Position numbers and translations under genes: made by a program
Shown here: in pieces, positions 1 through 8,516 of the stretch
Layout of the letters: the number at the start of each line of letters is the position of its first letter
Position numbering within the stretch: the first letter of the stretch is position 1
From: Chitinophagaceae bacterium
Lineage (GTDB): Bacteria; Bacteroidota; Bacteroidia; Chitinophagales; Chitinophagaceae
Reading direction: 5' to 3'
DNA length: 64,000 nucleotides
Assembly: GCA_947458275.1 (NCBI GenBank)
Contig: CANGYR010000001.1
Span: 304,287 to 368,286 of the forward strand
The notes under the pieces: generated by a model
The model's database searches: none
Told to the model about the DNA's origin: nothing
Seen by the model: only the letters and a program-made list of their open reading frames with translations

Positions 1-935
1 CTTTTTCTGTTCATACTGCCGTGGGCTCAAAATGTATCGGCGCAAAAGTGAATCACAAACTGGTGCCGATTGGACACAAGTTGCGCAGCGGAGACCAGAT
101 TGAAATCATCACAAGCGCGAAACAAAAACCAAATGCCGAATGGCTTAATCAGGTTGTTACCAGTAAAGCAAAAGCAAAAATAAAAGACACCCTCAAGGAA
201 GAAAAAAGGCAGATTGCCGAACTCGGCAAACAGATTCTTCAAAAAAGACTGGAAAGCATCAACGCACCCATGAGCCAGTCGAACATCGAAGAACTTTGCA
301 GCTTCTATAAAATGTCGAGCGCACTTGATTTATACTACGAGATAGCGATTAAGAAAAATGACTTAAAAGAATTAAAAGATTTCACGGTACATATAGATAA
401 GCTGGTTGCACCAAAAATTGCGAAACCCAACGAGATAAAAACTGAAATACAGGATTTCAAATCTTTGGATAAAAAAGATTCTGAATTGATCATTTTTGGT
501 GAGAGCAGCGACAAAATCATGTACACGCTTGCCAACTGCTGCAAACCCATTCCGGGTGACAATGTATTTGGATTTGTTACATCCGGTGAAGGATTGAAAA
601 TTCACCGAACGAATTGTCCCAATGCTACCAGGCTACTTGCGAATTACGGACATCGTGTTGTGAAAACAAAATGGGCAAAAAATAAAGAGATTTCTTTCCT
701 CACCGGCCTACGAATTATCGGCATTGATGATGTAGGTGTTATCAATAAAATTACCAATCTGATCAGCGGGGAATTGAAAGTGAATATTTCTGCCATGACC
801 ATCGAAGCGAAGGACGGAATTTTTGAAGGGAACATTAAAATATTTGTAAACGACAAAGAAGATCTGGATAATATAGTTAATCATCTATTGAATCTGGAAG
901 GAATAGAAACTGTCACCAGATTCAATACGGAATAA
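1..935 (+). CDS. RelA/SpoT-family (p)ppGpp synthetase/hydrolase, C-terminal part
   Basis: The 3' part of a long stringent-response enzyme, cut by the left window edge; the frame is open from base 3, so no start is visible and the GTG at base 21 is internal. The visible protein begins inside the TGS domain (HTAVGSKCIGAKVNHKLVPI). A helical region follows, then the conserved Cys/His segment (LANCCKPIPGD, KIHRTNCPNA) and a C-terminal ACT domain of about 75 residues. These are the regulatory, ribosome-facing domains of RelA/SpoT homologues; the HD hydrolase and synthetase domains lie outside the window. Bacteroidetes usually carry a bifunctional Rel, but which activities remain cannot be told from this part. 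A hairpin terminator follows directly. Confidence 0.93.
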   Translation, partial: FSVHTAVGSKCIGAKVNHKLVPIGHKLRSGDQIEIITSAKQKPNAEWLNQVVTSKAKAKIKDTLKEEKRQIAELGKQILQKRLESINAPMSQSNIEELCSFYKMSSALDLYYEIAIKKNDLKELKDFTVHIDKLVAPKIAKPNEIKTEIQDFKSLDKKDSELIIFGESSDKIMYTLANCCKPIPGDNVFGFVTSGEGLKIHRTNCPNATRLLANYGHRVVKTKWAKNKEISFLTGLRIIGIDDVGVINKITNLISGELKVNISAMTIEAKDGIFEGNIKIFVNDKEDLDNIVNHLLNLEGIETVTRFNTE

Positions 936-938
936 AAA

Positions 939-959
939 AAGCCATTTAAAAAATGGCTT
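939..959. terminator. Bidirectional hairpin terminator
   Basis: A 9-bp stem AAGCCATTT / AAATGGCTT with a 3-nt loop sits between the rel stop codon and the stop codon of the opposing acyl-CoA dehydrogenase. It is A-rich on the left and T-containing on the right, so it can serve both converging transcripts. Confidence 0.75.
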
Positions 960-981
960 TATAAAAAATATTTGACAATCA

Positions 982-2121
982 TTATTTCAACACCTCTCTG
1001 CTGATAACTATTTTCTGGATTTCACTGGTACCTTCTCCTATCGTGCATAATTTACTGTCGCGATAAAATTTCTCCACAGGAAAATCTTTCGTGTAACCAT
1101 ATCCTCCAAAAATCTGCACCGCATCGGTACTGATTTCTACACAGATTTCACTGGCATAATATTTAGCCATAGCAGACTCCTTGGTCATAGGCAGTCCTTT
1201 CATTTTCAAATCGCATGCCTGATTGATCAGCAATTCAGCACATTCAATTTTGGTGGCCATATCTGCCAGTTTAAAGGCAATACCCTGAAAATTGGCAATG
1301 GGCTGATCAAACTGATGTCTCTCTTTTGCATATTTCACAGACGCTTCATAAGCACCCTTGGCAATTCCCAAACTCAAAGCTGCGATAGAAATTCTTCCAC
1401 CGTCCAATATTTTCATCGCCTGCTTAAACCCTTCTCCGACTTCGCCGAGTCTGTTTTCATCAGAAATGATACAATTATCAAAAATCATTTCAACTGTTTC
1501 ACTGGCACGCATCCCCAATTTATTTTCTTTTTTTCCTGCGGTAAAACCGGGCGTATTACGGTCAACTATAAACGCAGTTGAATTATTTTTTGCTCTCGGC
1601 TCACCGGTTCTGCAGATAACAACAGCCACATCACCCGATTTGCCATGCGTTATCCAGCTTTTAGCTCCATTGATGATCCAGTTATTACCGTCTTTTACTG
1701 CAGTGGTTTTCATATTGCCTGCATCACTTCCGGTATTGGGCTCAGTCAATCCCCAGGCACCTATAAATTCAGCAGTAGCCAGTTTGGGTAAATATTTATT
1801 TTTTTGAGCTTCGTTACCAAATGCCATAATGTGACCGGTACACAAAGAATTGTGAGCGGCAAGAGACAGCCCTATCGATCCGCAGACCTTGGCAATCTCC
1901 TGGATAATGGTGCTATATTCGTAATAACCCAATCCGGTGCCACCGTATTTTTCGGGCACCAATACTCCCATCATTCCCAGTTTACCCAATTCTTTGAAAA
2001 TATGTATGGGAAATTCCTGAGATTCATCCCACTCCATTAAATGAGGTTTGATATACTGATTTGCAAAATCTTTGGCTGATTGTGCCACCTGAAGCGTAAG
2101 TTCACTTTGAGAAAATTCCAT
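982..2121 (-). CDS. Acyl-CoA dehydrogenase
   Basis: FAD-dependent acyl-CoA dehydrogenase catalysing alpha,beta-dehydrogenation of acyl-CoA in fatty acid or branched-chain amino acid breakdown. About 379 residues, the usual length for short- or medium-chain members. Visible family motifs are AWGLTEPNTGSDAGNM (flavin/substrate region), GGRISIAALSLGIAKGA, IFGGYGYTKDFPVEKFYRD, and a C-terminal GEGTSEIQK carrying the glutamate expected as catalytic base. I start at the ATG giving MEFSQSEL; eight more codons lie upstream in frame, but family alignment favours the shorter form. It stands alone and converges with rel. Chain-length preference cannot be read from sequence. Confidence 0.93.
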   Translation of the reverse strand: MEFSQSELTLQVAQSAKDFANQYIKPHLMEWDESQEFPIHIFKELGKLGMMGVLVPEKYGGTGLGYYEYSTIIQEIAKVCGSIGLSLAAHNSLCTGHIMAFGNEAQKNKYLPKLATAEFIGAWGLTEPNTGSDAGNMKTTAVKDGNNWIINGAKSWITHGKSGDVAVVICRTGEPRAKNNSTAFIVDRNTPGFTAGKKENKLGMRASETVEMIFDNCIISDENRLGEVGEGFKQAMKILDGGRISIAALSLGIAKGAYEASVKYAKERHQFDQPIANFQGIAFKLADMATKIECAELLINQACDLKMKGLPMTKESAMAKYYASEICVEISTDAVQIFGGYGYTKDFPVEKFYRDSKLCTIGEGTSEIQKIVISREVLK

Positions 2122-2230
2122 ATAAGTCAATCGTTGAGCCCGCAAATTACGTAAATAATGAAAACGTATAACTTTTTTCAGAAGATAAACTGATAAAAAT
2201 TAGCTTGTTATATGATCAAAATCAACTTTT

Positions 2231-3190
2231 TCATAATGAGATATAATTAATTATCTTATTATAGCTTTCATTGTCCATCAATATAATTTTTTTTAAATCC
2301 TCAGTATGTCCAAAATTTCCATGTTGATTACGATACTGAATGATGGCATTGGCCAGTTTGTATCTGATGTATGGATGAGCTTTTAATTCATCTAACTGAG
2401 CTTTGTTGATGTTGATTTTTTTTATGTTTTTATCAGATAGCATCAATTGTGGTTTGATTTTCTGAAAGACAGAATCAGGCAGACCAAATACTTCTCCGAT
2501 TTGTAATATCGAATAGAAACCGCCCAGCCGTTCACGGTAATTGATAATTCTTCGAGCCAGCCCGAATCCAACTCCCTTTAACTGTTCTAAAGTTGCAGAA
2601 TCAGATGTGTTGATGTCAATTGTTTTGAACTGATTTTTTTGTGAAGAATTGCTGTTATGATAATCTTTTGAAGTGGCAGTAACTTTCTCATTGATTACTA
2701 CAAACGGAATGAGTTGCTCGGCCTGTTTTTCACTTATTCCCCAGATTTTTTTTATATCATCCGGCTTTCGAAATTTTCCTCCTTTGGAAGTATAATTCAA
2801 TATGGTTTTAATTGTCTTCTCTTTTAATCCTATTTGTCGCCAACCTTCATCGGAAAGCGTGTTGGGGTCAAAAGGAAAAAGATGTAAAGAGGATGTATTT
2901 GTTCGATTTTCATCATTACCAATTTGATCATTACTGTAATGATTTCCCCTGTAATATTCGTGTTGTTTTTTTTCAGCAGCACTATCTGTTTGCAGATAAG
3001 CATCCAATAACTCATCTTTTGTTGGAAGTACCGGAGGATTCAATTTTTCATAAATTGAAGGAAGCCACAAAAGAAAAATAATGATGGCCATACAAATGAC
3101 AATCCCATTTTTTTCCTTTCGGGAAAATTCAAGATAATTTGATGCCGGCTTTCTTTCCATAAAAGTTTGCGAATCATTAAAGGACAGCAA
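2231..3190 (-). CDS. Membrane-anchored helix-hairpin-helix protein, ComEA-like
   Basis: A 319-residue protein with one N-terminal membrane segment (about residues 29-46, GIVICMAIIIFLLWLPSIY), a polar linker, then three helix-hairpin-helix units. The units start near FDPNTLSDEGWRQIG, IDINTSDSATLEQLKGVGFGLARRII and ININKAQLDELKAHPYIRYKLANAII. The last two match the ComEA/ComE1 pattern that binds double-stranded DNA without sequence specificity. The anchor suggests it acts at the outer face of the inner membrane, possibly in DNA uptake; comF and radA lie elsewhere in the window. It follows the PhnP-like gene on the same strand with about 45 nt between, so may share its transcript. A DNA-uptake role is inference. 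Confidence 0.8.
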   Translation of the reverse strand: MLSFNDSQTFMERKPASNYLEFSRKEKNGIVICMAIIIFLLWLPSIYEKLNPPVLPTKDELLDAYLQTDSAAEKKQHEYYRGNHYSNDQIGNDENRTNTSSLHLFPFDPNTLSDEGWRQIGLKEKTIKTILNYTSKGGKFRKPDDIKKIWGISEKQAEQLIPFVVINEKVTATSKDYHNSNSSQKNQFKTIDINTSDSATLEQLKGVGFGLARRIINYRERLGGFYSILQIGEVFGLPDSVFQKIKPQLMLSDKNIKKININKAQLDELKAHPYIRYKLANAIIQYRNQHGNFGHTEDLKKIILMDNESYNKIINYISL

Positions 3191-3234
3191 ACTATAAAAT
3201 GAAAAAGGAGAAGCAATGAGAAAATAAACAGAGA

Positions 3235-4014
3235 TTAGGGAGAATTTAACTCCAGCATATCATATGCAAGATGAATACCTTGAGGAAGTTCGTTGCTAAC
3301 ATCTTTGTGCTTCCCTAATTGATGACTGATATGTGTAAAGTAAGCCCGGGGAATATTTAGCTGATGCACAAGATCAATGGCCTCCTGCAAGGTGAAATGC
3401 GAAAGATGCTTTTCTTTTCTGAGTGCATTCAAAACAATGGTTTCAGCACCGGTAATCTTTTTCTGTTCGGAGGCATCAATACTATTCGCATCTGTGATGT
3501 ACACAAAACTGCCAAACCTGAATCCCAATACCGGCATTTTGTAGTGCCATACACGTATAGGCGTTACCGGTATATCGCCTACCAGAAATGTTTCTTCCCC
3601 GATATCATGAAATACCACCTCAGGCACTCCGGGATATTTTTTTTCAGAAAAGATATAATGAAATTCATTGCGAATGGCCATTTGAGTGGGTTCATTGGCA
3701 TAAATTTTCATGGGTCTTTGATGAAGATAATTGAATGCCCTTATATCATCCAACCCGGCAACATGGTCTTTATGTGAATGAGTAAATAAAACAGCATCCA
3801 GTTTTTTTACTTCCGCCCTCAGCATCTGTGTTCTGAAATCGGGAGTGGTGTCCACGACCAAAGTGGTTGTATCACTTTCAACCAAAATACTGCTGCGTAA
3901 TCTTTTATCCTTTTCATCACCTGAAGCACAAACTGCACAATCGCAGGCAATCATAGGAACGCCGCTGCTTGTTCCGGTACCCAAAAAAGTGATTTTTAAT
4001 TCCGGATAAAACAT
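3235..4014 (-). CDS. MBL-fold metallohydrolase, PhnP-like
   Basis: Metallo-beta-lactamase-fold phosphodiesterase of 259 residues. It has the N-terminal signature FLGTGTSSGVPMIACDCAVC, in which closely spaced cysteines match the structural zinc site of PhnP-type enzymes, and the metal motif THSHKDHVAGLDD. Later histidines (VWHYKMPVLGF, YFTHISHQLG) fit the remaining ligands. PhnP cleaves cyclic ribose phosphates in phosphonate breakdown, but no phn genes are nearby. In Bacteroidetes such proteins are commonly solitary and their substrate is unsettled. It lies 32 nt downstream of the small unknown gene, suggesting co-transcription. Confidence 0.85.
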   Translation of the reverse strand: MFYPELKITFLGTGTSSGVPMIACDCAVCASGDEKDKRLRSSILVESDTTTLVVDTTPDFRTQMLRAEVKKLDAVLFTHSHKDHVAGLDDIRAFNYLHQRPMKIYANEPTQMAIRNEFHYIFSEKKYPGVPEVVFHDIGEETFLVGDIPVTPIRVWHYKMPVLGFRFGSFVYITDANSIDASEQKKITGAETIVLNALRKEKHLSHFTLQEAIDLVHQLNIPRAYFTHISHQLGKHKDVSNELPQGIHLAYDMLELNSP

Positions 4015-4046
4015 GCTAATTACATAAGTAAATAAGGTGAAATCTT

Positions 4047-4316
4047 CTATTTGCTCACGGGAGTGGACATTAACTCATCGTATAATTTCTGACTTTCATG
4101 AGTAAGGTCATCGATATTGACGGTGAGTTGGGGCAATATGTCAATGAGTGTATTGATTCGACCTTCGGTCGGAAGAAATTTATTAAGAACAACCACTTTC
4201 TTCTCTCTTAAAATACAATACCCACTTTGAAAAGTTCCTCTTTCATAACGAATGATGTATCCTGCCTCCTCAATAACCTTTTCTACTTTGTCTAAAACGC
4301 TTTGGGTAAATTTCAT
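4047..4316 (-). CDS. Conserved-looking small protein of unknown function
   Basis: An 89-residue soluble protein (MKFTQSVLDKVEKVIEEAGYIIRYERG...). I do not recognise a named domain. Predicted shape: an N-terminal helix, a short beta section around YCILREKKVVVLNKFLPTEG, then a C-terminal helical part. There is no signal peptide or membrane segment. It sits 32 nt upstream of the PhnP-like gene on the same strand and about 100 nt downstream of porX. The even codon use and tight spacing argue that it is a real gene. Confidence 0.7.
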   Translation of the reverse strand: MKFTQSVLDKVEKVIEEAGYIIRYERGTFQSGYCILREKKVVVLNKFLPTEGRINTLIDILPQLTVNIDDLTHESQKLYDELMSTPVSK

Positions 4317-4422
4317 CTTTTGTGATTCTTGTTCAATGCAACTTCAGATAAATTAACTGTAAACGAAAATATATTTTTCAACAAGCGTTAATAAATAAAG
4401 TACCCCATTTTATTCTTTCCGT

Positions 4423-5979
4423 TTATTTACTTGACATCCGAATTACCGGAATAATCATCTCTTCGAGACTAACACCTCCATGCTGAAAAGTATTTCGGAA
4501 ATAGTTAACAAAATGATTATAGTTATTTGGATAACAAAGGAACAAATCACTTTTAGCAAAAATGTAAGAAGAATTTACATTTGGAACCGGCAAGCCGGCA
4601 TCCTTTGGATTTTTAAACGCAAGTACATCTTTCGGCTCATAGTTCAGATTTCGACCATGCTTGTATCTTAGGTTTGCTGTAGTTTGCTTGTCTCCTATCA
4701 CCTTAACGGCATTTTTTACCCTGGTGCTTCCATGGTCGGTAGCTACTATCAACTGAATATTTTTATCCGCTACCTTCTTCAGCGCCTGATGCAGCGGACT
4801 GTGTTCAAACCAGCTGGCAGTTATACTGCGGTAACTTGTTTCATCGCCGGCCAACTCTTTCAATACCTCCATTTCTGTTCTGGCATGGCTCAGCATATCA
4901 ACAAAATTGTACACAATTACGTTAAAATCATTTTGCAAAAGATTGTGCATATTGTCAACCAGTTTCTGCCCGTCGTGATTGTTTGTAATCTTGGTATAGG
5001 AAACTTTCACATCTGCTTTCCCCATCCGCTTCAGATAGTCTCTCAAAAATTCTTCTTCATGCAGATTTTTTCCTCCTTCTTCATCGTCATTTTTCCATTG
5101 ATTCGGAAATTGTTTTTCAATATCAACCGGTAAAGCTCCGGCAAAAATTGCATTTCGTGAATATTGGGTAGCCGTCGGTAAAATGGAGTAAAAAGAGTCT
5201 TCTTCCAGAATCCTGAAACTCTCGGAAAAAATAGGCTGAATGGTTTTCCACTGATCAAACCTCAGGTTGTCTATCAGTACAAAAAACAAAGGCGTTCCTT
5301 TTTCAAGATGAGGCAGCACTTTATATTTCAATAAAGTATGGCTCATAACGGGCGCCGGTTCGGATTTAGAATTAATCCAGGAAGAATAATTTTTTGAAAT
5401 AAATTTAAAAAACTCTGAATTGGCCTCTTGTTTTTGAGCAGACAGTACATCCTGCATCTCTGTAACATTGCTTCGTTGTATTTCCAGCTCCCAATAAATC
5501 AGTTTCTTATAGATGTCCATCCATTCCGCATAGCCCGGATTACTGTTTAAGGCCGCAAAAAGAGAATTGAATTCCTGCTGATAAGCGGAGGTGGTTTTTT
5601 CGGCAACAAGTCGCTTGTTGTCTATTATCTTTTTCAGGCTGAGTAGAACCTGATTGGGATTCACCGGCTTTATCAAATAATCACTGATCTGGCTGCCAAT
5701 AGCTTCATCCATCAGATTTTCAGCTTCATTTTTGGTGACCAGCACCACCGGTACATTATTTTTGATTGCCTTGATTTGCTGTAATGTCTGTAATCCGGAT
5801 ATGCCCGGCATGCTTTCATCAAGCAATACCAAATCAACAATATTATCTTTCACATATTCCACCGCATCAAATCCGTTGGTCTTGGTAGATACTTCATATC
5901 CTTTATTCTCCAAAAACATCACCTGAGAGGTAAGGCTTTCTATTTCATCATCTACCCATAGTATTTTGACTGGATTCAT
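4423..5979 (-). CDS. porX: PorX-type response regulator with PglZ domain
   Basis: A 518-residue protein: N-terminal receiver domain (residues about 4-122; acidic pocket D10/D11, predicted phospho-acceptor D54, conserved K of YLIKPVNP), then a helical linker and a C-terminal PglZ alkaline-phosphatase-like domain. In the PglZ part, FFVLIDNLRFDQWK, LPTATQYSRNAIFAG and LIVATDHGST carry the likely metal and nucleophile residues. This matches PorX, the regulator of type IX secretion genes studied in Porphyromonas and Flavobacterium, in length and order. The PorX PglZ domain is reported to be a zinc phosphodiesterase. Its partner kinase PorY is not in the window. It is likely monocistronic. Confidence 0.9.
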   Translation of the reverse strand: MNPVKILWVDDEIESLTSQVMFLENKGYEVSTKTNGFDAVEYVKDNIVDLVLLDESMPGISGLQTLQQIKAIKNNVPVVLVTKNEAENLMDEAIGSQISDYLIKPVNPNQVLLSLKKIIDNKRLVAEKTTSAYQQEFNSLFAALNSNPGYAEWMDIYKKLIYWELEIQRSNVTEMQDVLSAQKQEANSEFFKFISKNYSSWINSKSEPAPVMSHTLLKYKVLPHLEKGTPLFFVLIDNLRFDQWKTIQPIFSESFRILEEDSFYSILPTATQYSRNAIFAGALPVDIEKQFPNQWKNDDEEGGKNLHEEEFLRDYLKRMGKADVKVSYTKITNNHDGQKLVDNMHNLLQNDFNVIVYNFVDMLSHARTEMEVLKELAGDETSYRSITASWFEHSPLHQALKKVADKNIQLIVATDHGSTRVKNAVKVIGDKQTTANLRYKHGRNLNYEPKDVLAFKNPKDAGLPVPNVNSSYIFAKSDLFLCYPNNYNHFVNYFRNTFQHGGVSLEEMIIPVIRMSSK

Positions 5980-6087
5980 CTTTAATTAATTTAAATTTAC
6001 CTTGCAGAAAAACTGTGTGAAAAATGCGCGCCCTCTGAAGCGTGTAAACTATTGCTTACAAATTTAATTTTTTAGTTGCAAGGTTTG

Positions 6088-6095
6088 TAGATTTG
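6088..6095 (+). promoter_or_regulatory. Candidate -7 box TAGATTTG
   Basis: Exact match to the Bacteroidetes TAnnTTTG -7 consensus in the divergent gap between porX and the HD hydrolase, about 48 nt before the TTG start of the latter. No clear -33 TTG box at the ideal distance. Confidence 0.4.
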
Positions 6096-6143
6096 TAAGC
6101 ATTTGTTTTACTTTTTAACACATCATTCCCAAATAGTTTCATT

Positions 6144-7328
6144 TTGACGAGATTTCATAAAATAATCAATGACCCGGTTTACGGTTTTATCACCATTGAC
6201 GATGAGCTGATCAATAGAATCATTGCCCATCCTTTTTATCAGCGACTCAGGCGCATCAATCAGATGGCCATGGCACATCTGGTATATCCGGGTGCAGTAC
6301 ATTCCAGGCTGCATCACTCTTTGGGGGCATACCATCTTATGAGATCTGCGCTGCTGGAACTCACGGGTAAAGGAATTGATATCAGTCCTGAAGAACAACA
6401 GGCATCAAAAATTGCCATCTTGCTTCATGACATCGGCCATGGTCCATTCTCTCATGCATTGGAGCACACCCTCGCAGAAGGAATGCACCATGAAACCCTT
6501 TCTCTTATGCTGATGCATGAACTCAATGCTCAGTTTGACGGAAAATTAAAACTCGCACTGGACATTTTTACCAATCAATACCACAAGAAGTTTTTACACC
6601 AGCTAATCAGCGGACAGCTTGATGTAGACCGGATGGACTACCTAACCCGTGACAGTTTTTTCACCGGAGTAAGTGAAGGAGTAATTGCGTATGACCGAAT
6701 TCTGAAAATGCTTACCGTTCAGAACGGCGAACTGATGGTTGAAGAGAAAGGCATCTATTCCATTGAGAAATTTCTCGTCTCCAGAAGATTGATGTACTGG
6801 CAGGTGTACCTGCATAAAACAGTTCTTTCAGCCGAACAAATGCTCAAAAGAATTATTAAGAGAGCCCGAATGATTGGAGCTGAATGTCACCAGCCGTTGA
6901 ATGATTTTATCAATAATAAACATACAAAAATTTCACTGGAACAATTTTGCCGCATTGATGATGTGGATGTGATGATGGCAATAAAACACTGGTGCAATCA
7001 TCCTGATAAAGTACTTTCATTTCTCTGCAAAGGAATTGTGGACAGGAATTTGCTCAAAATAAAATATTATTCAGAGCCGGTTAAAGCCGATTTATTGCAG
7101 GAAAAATTAAACGAAGCGGCCGGCAAAACATCAATGAGTAAAGAAGATTTGGAATGGCTGGTCTTTACCGGTGAGGCATCGAGCAGCACTTATAATTTCG
7201 AGAATGAGAAAATTCATGTTTTATTCAAGGACGGAACGGTAAAAGATATTTCCGAAGTGGACAACGCCCTAATTAATGAAAATTTAAAAGGCAAGGTTAA
7301 AAAATATTACTTTTGCCATCTAAGATAA
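6144..7328 (+). CDS. HD-domain phosphohydrolase
   Basis: A 394-residue member of the dGTPase/SAMHD1-like HD superfamily. Motifs: family opening KIINDPVYGFITIDDELI, FYQRLRRINQMAMAHLVYPGAVHSRLHHSLGAYHL (first His ligand region), ILLHDIGHGPFSHALEH (HD doublet) and LDVDRMDYLTRDSFFTGV (last Asp). The start is a TTG, because no ATG or GTG in frame precedes the conserved IINDPVYGF. Members act on (deoxy)nucleoside triphosphates or are uncharacterised. It is the first gene of a run leading into lpxD 15 nt later, a neighbourhood I believe is common in Bacteroidetes. Substrate unknown. Confidence 0.85.
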   Translation: MTRFHKIINDPVYGFITIDDELINRIIAHPFYQRLRRINQMAMAHLVYPGAVHSRLHHSLGAYHLMRSALLELTGKGIDISPEEQQASKIAILLHDIGHGPFSHALEHTLAEGMHHETLSLMLMHELNAQFDGKLKLALDIFTNQYHKKFLHQLISGQLDVDRMDYLTRDSFFTGVSEGVIAYDRILKMLTVQNGELMVEEKGIYSIEKFLVSRRLMYWQVYLHKTVLSAEQMLKRIIKRARMIGAECHQPLNDFINNKHTKISLEQFCRIDDVDVMMAIKHWCNHPDKVLSFLCKGIVDRNLLKIKYYSEPVKADLLQEKLNEAAGKTSMSKEDLEWLVFTGEASSSTYNFENEKIHVLFKDGTVKDISEVDNALINENLKGKVKKYYFCHLR

Positions 7329-7343
7329 TCAAAGCATAGTGCC

Positions 7344-8393
7344 ATGGAATTCAGCGCAGCTCAAATAGCACAACTTATTGGCGGAAAAGTGGAAGGCAAT
7401 CCGGATGCTTTGGTGCGTTCTTTTGGAAAAATAGAAGAGGCTGTTAACGGCGAGCTGGCATTTCTTGCCAATCCTAAATATGAAGACTTTCTATACACAA
7501 CAAAAGCTTCTGTAATTATTGTCAATGACAGCCAGCAATTAAAACAGCCTGTAGATGCTACTTTAATCAGAGCAGCTGATGCATACAGTGCATTTGCCAT
7601 TCTGCTGGAGAAATACCAGCAATTACAATCCTTACAACTCACCGGAATACAGCAGCCCGTTTATATTCATGCCACTGCCAAAACCGGAGACAACGTATAC
7701 ATTGGCGCGTTTGCCTATCTGGGAGAAAATGTTGTTGTTGGCGATGGTGCAAAAATCTATCCCGGGGCATATATTGGCAACAATGTAGTGATTGGCGAAA
7801 ATAGCGTTATTCATCCCGGGGTGAGGATTTATCATGGTTGTGCTGTAGGGAAGAATGTAGTCATACACGCGGGTACAGTTATCGGAGCCGATGGATTTGG
7901 CTTCGCACCTCAAAAAGACGGATCACTGAAAAAAGTGCCTCAGATAGGAAATGTAATCATTGAAGACAATGTAGAAATTGGAGCCAATTCTACCATTGAC
8001 AGGGCTACTATCGGAAGTACCATTATTAAATCGGGTGCGAAACTCGACAATCTGCTGCAAATTGCCCATAATGTGGAAGTGGGCAACAATACGGTTATTG
8101 CTGCACAGGCAGGCATAAGCGGTAGTACAAAAATTGGCAACAATGTAATGATTGGAGGGCAAGCCGGAATTGTAGGTCACATACAAATTGCTGATGGAAG
8201 CAAAATAAATGCCCAAAGCGGCGTCAGCAAATCAATTAAAGTACCCAATACAGCCGTTACCGGCTCTCCTGCAAATGATTATACCGCATCCCTTCGAAGC
8301 CAGGCGCTGACCAAAAATCTTCCCAATCTTGAAAAAAGAATCAAGGAGCTGGAGAACATTATTAAATCACTCACAGCCTCAAACGACAAATAA
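7344..8393 (+). CDS. lpxD: UDP-3-O-acylglucosamine N-acyltransferase
   Basis: Lipid A step 3: adds the N-linked 3-hydroxyacyl chain to UDP-3-O-acyl-glucosamine using acyl-ACP. 349 residues. An N-terminal uridine-binding domain (about 1-105, [25 protein letters not shown]) is followed by a long left-handed beta-helix of hexapeptide repeats ([24 protein letters not shown] onward). The catalytic histidine segment is seen as [26 protein letters not shown]-terminal helix ([18 protein letters not shown]) fits trimer packing. It lies between the HD gene and lpxC-fabZ. Confidence 0.96.
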   Translation: MEFSAAQIAQLIGGKVEGNPDALVRSFGKIEEAVNGELAFLANPKYEDFLYTTKASVIIVNDSQQLKQPVDATLIRAADAYSAFAILLEKYQQLQSLQLTGIQQPVYIHATAKTGDNVYIGAFAYLGENVVVGDGAKIYPGAYIGNNVVIGENSVIHPGVRIYHGCAVGKNVVIHAGTVIGADGFGFAPQKDGSLKKVPQIGNVIIEDNVEIGANSTIDRATIGSTIIKSGAKLDNLLQIAHNVEVGNNTVIAAQAGISGSTKIGNNVMIGGQAGIVGHIQIADGSKINAQSGVSKSIKVPNTAVTGSPANDYTASLRSQALTKNLPNLEKRIKELENIIKSLTASNDK

Positions 8394-8489
8394 TCACCTC
8401 TCCTGGATTTCATTTACAATAAGTTACACATAATTCATTTTGTTATTTTTTACTAAAATATACTTATAGCTTTTTAGCGTATATTAAAA

Positions 8490-8497
8490 TATCTTTG
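8490..8497 (+). promoter_or_regulatory. Candidate -7 box TATCTTTG
   Basis: Consensus TAnnTTTG 19 nt before the lpxC-fabZ ATG, in the 120-nt gap after lpxD. Suggests a second promoter inside the lipid A run. Confidence 0.45.
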
Positions 8498-8516
8498 CAA
8501 AAATTGAAATTTCAAC

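Noticed and set aside
1358..1807. Long plus-strand frame opposite the acyl-CoA dehydrogenase gene
   Set aside because: It is the antisense shadow of a clear conserved gene and shows no domain.
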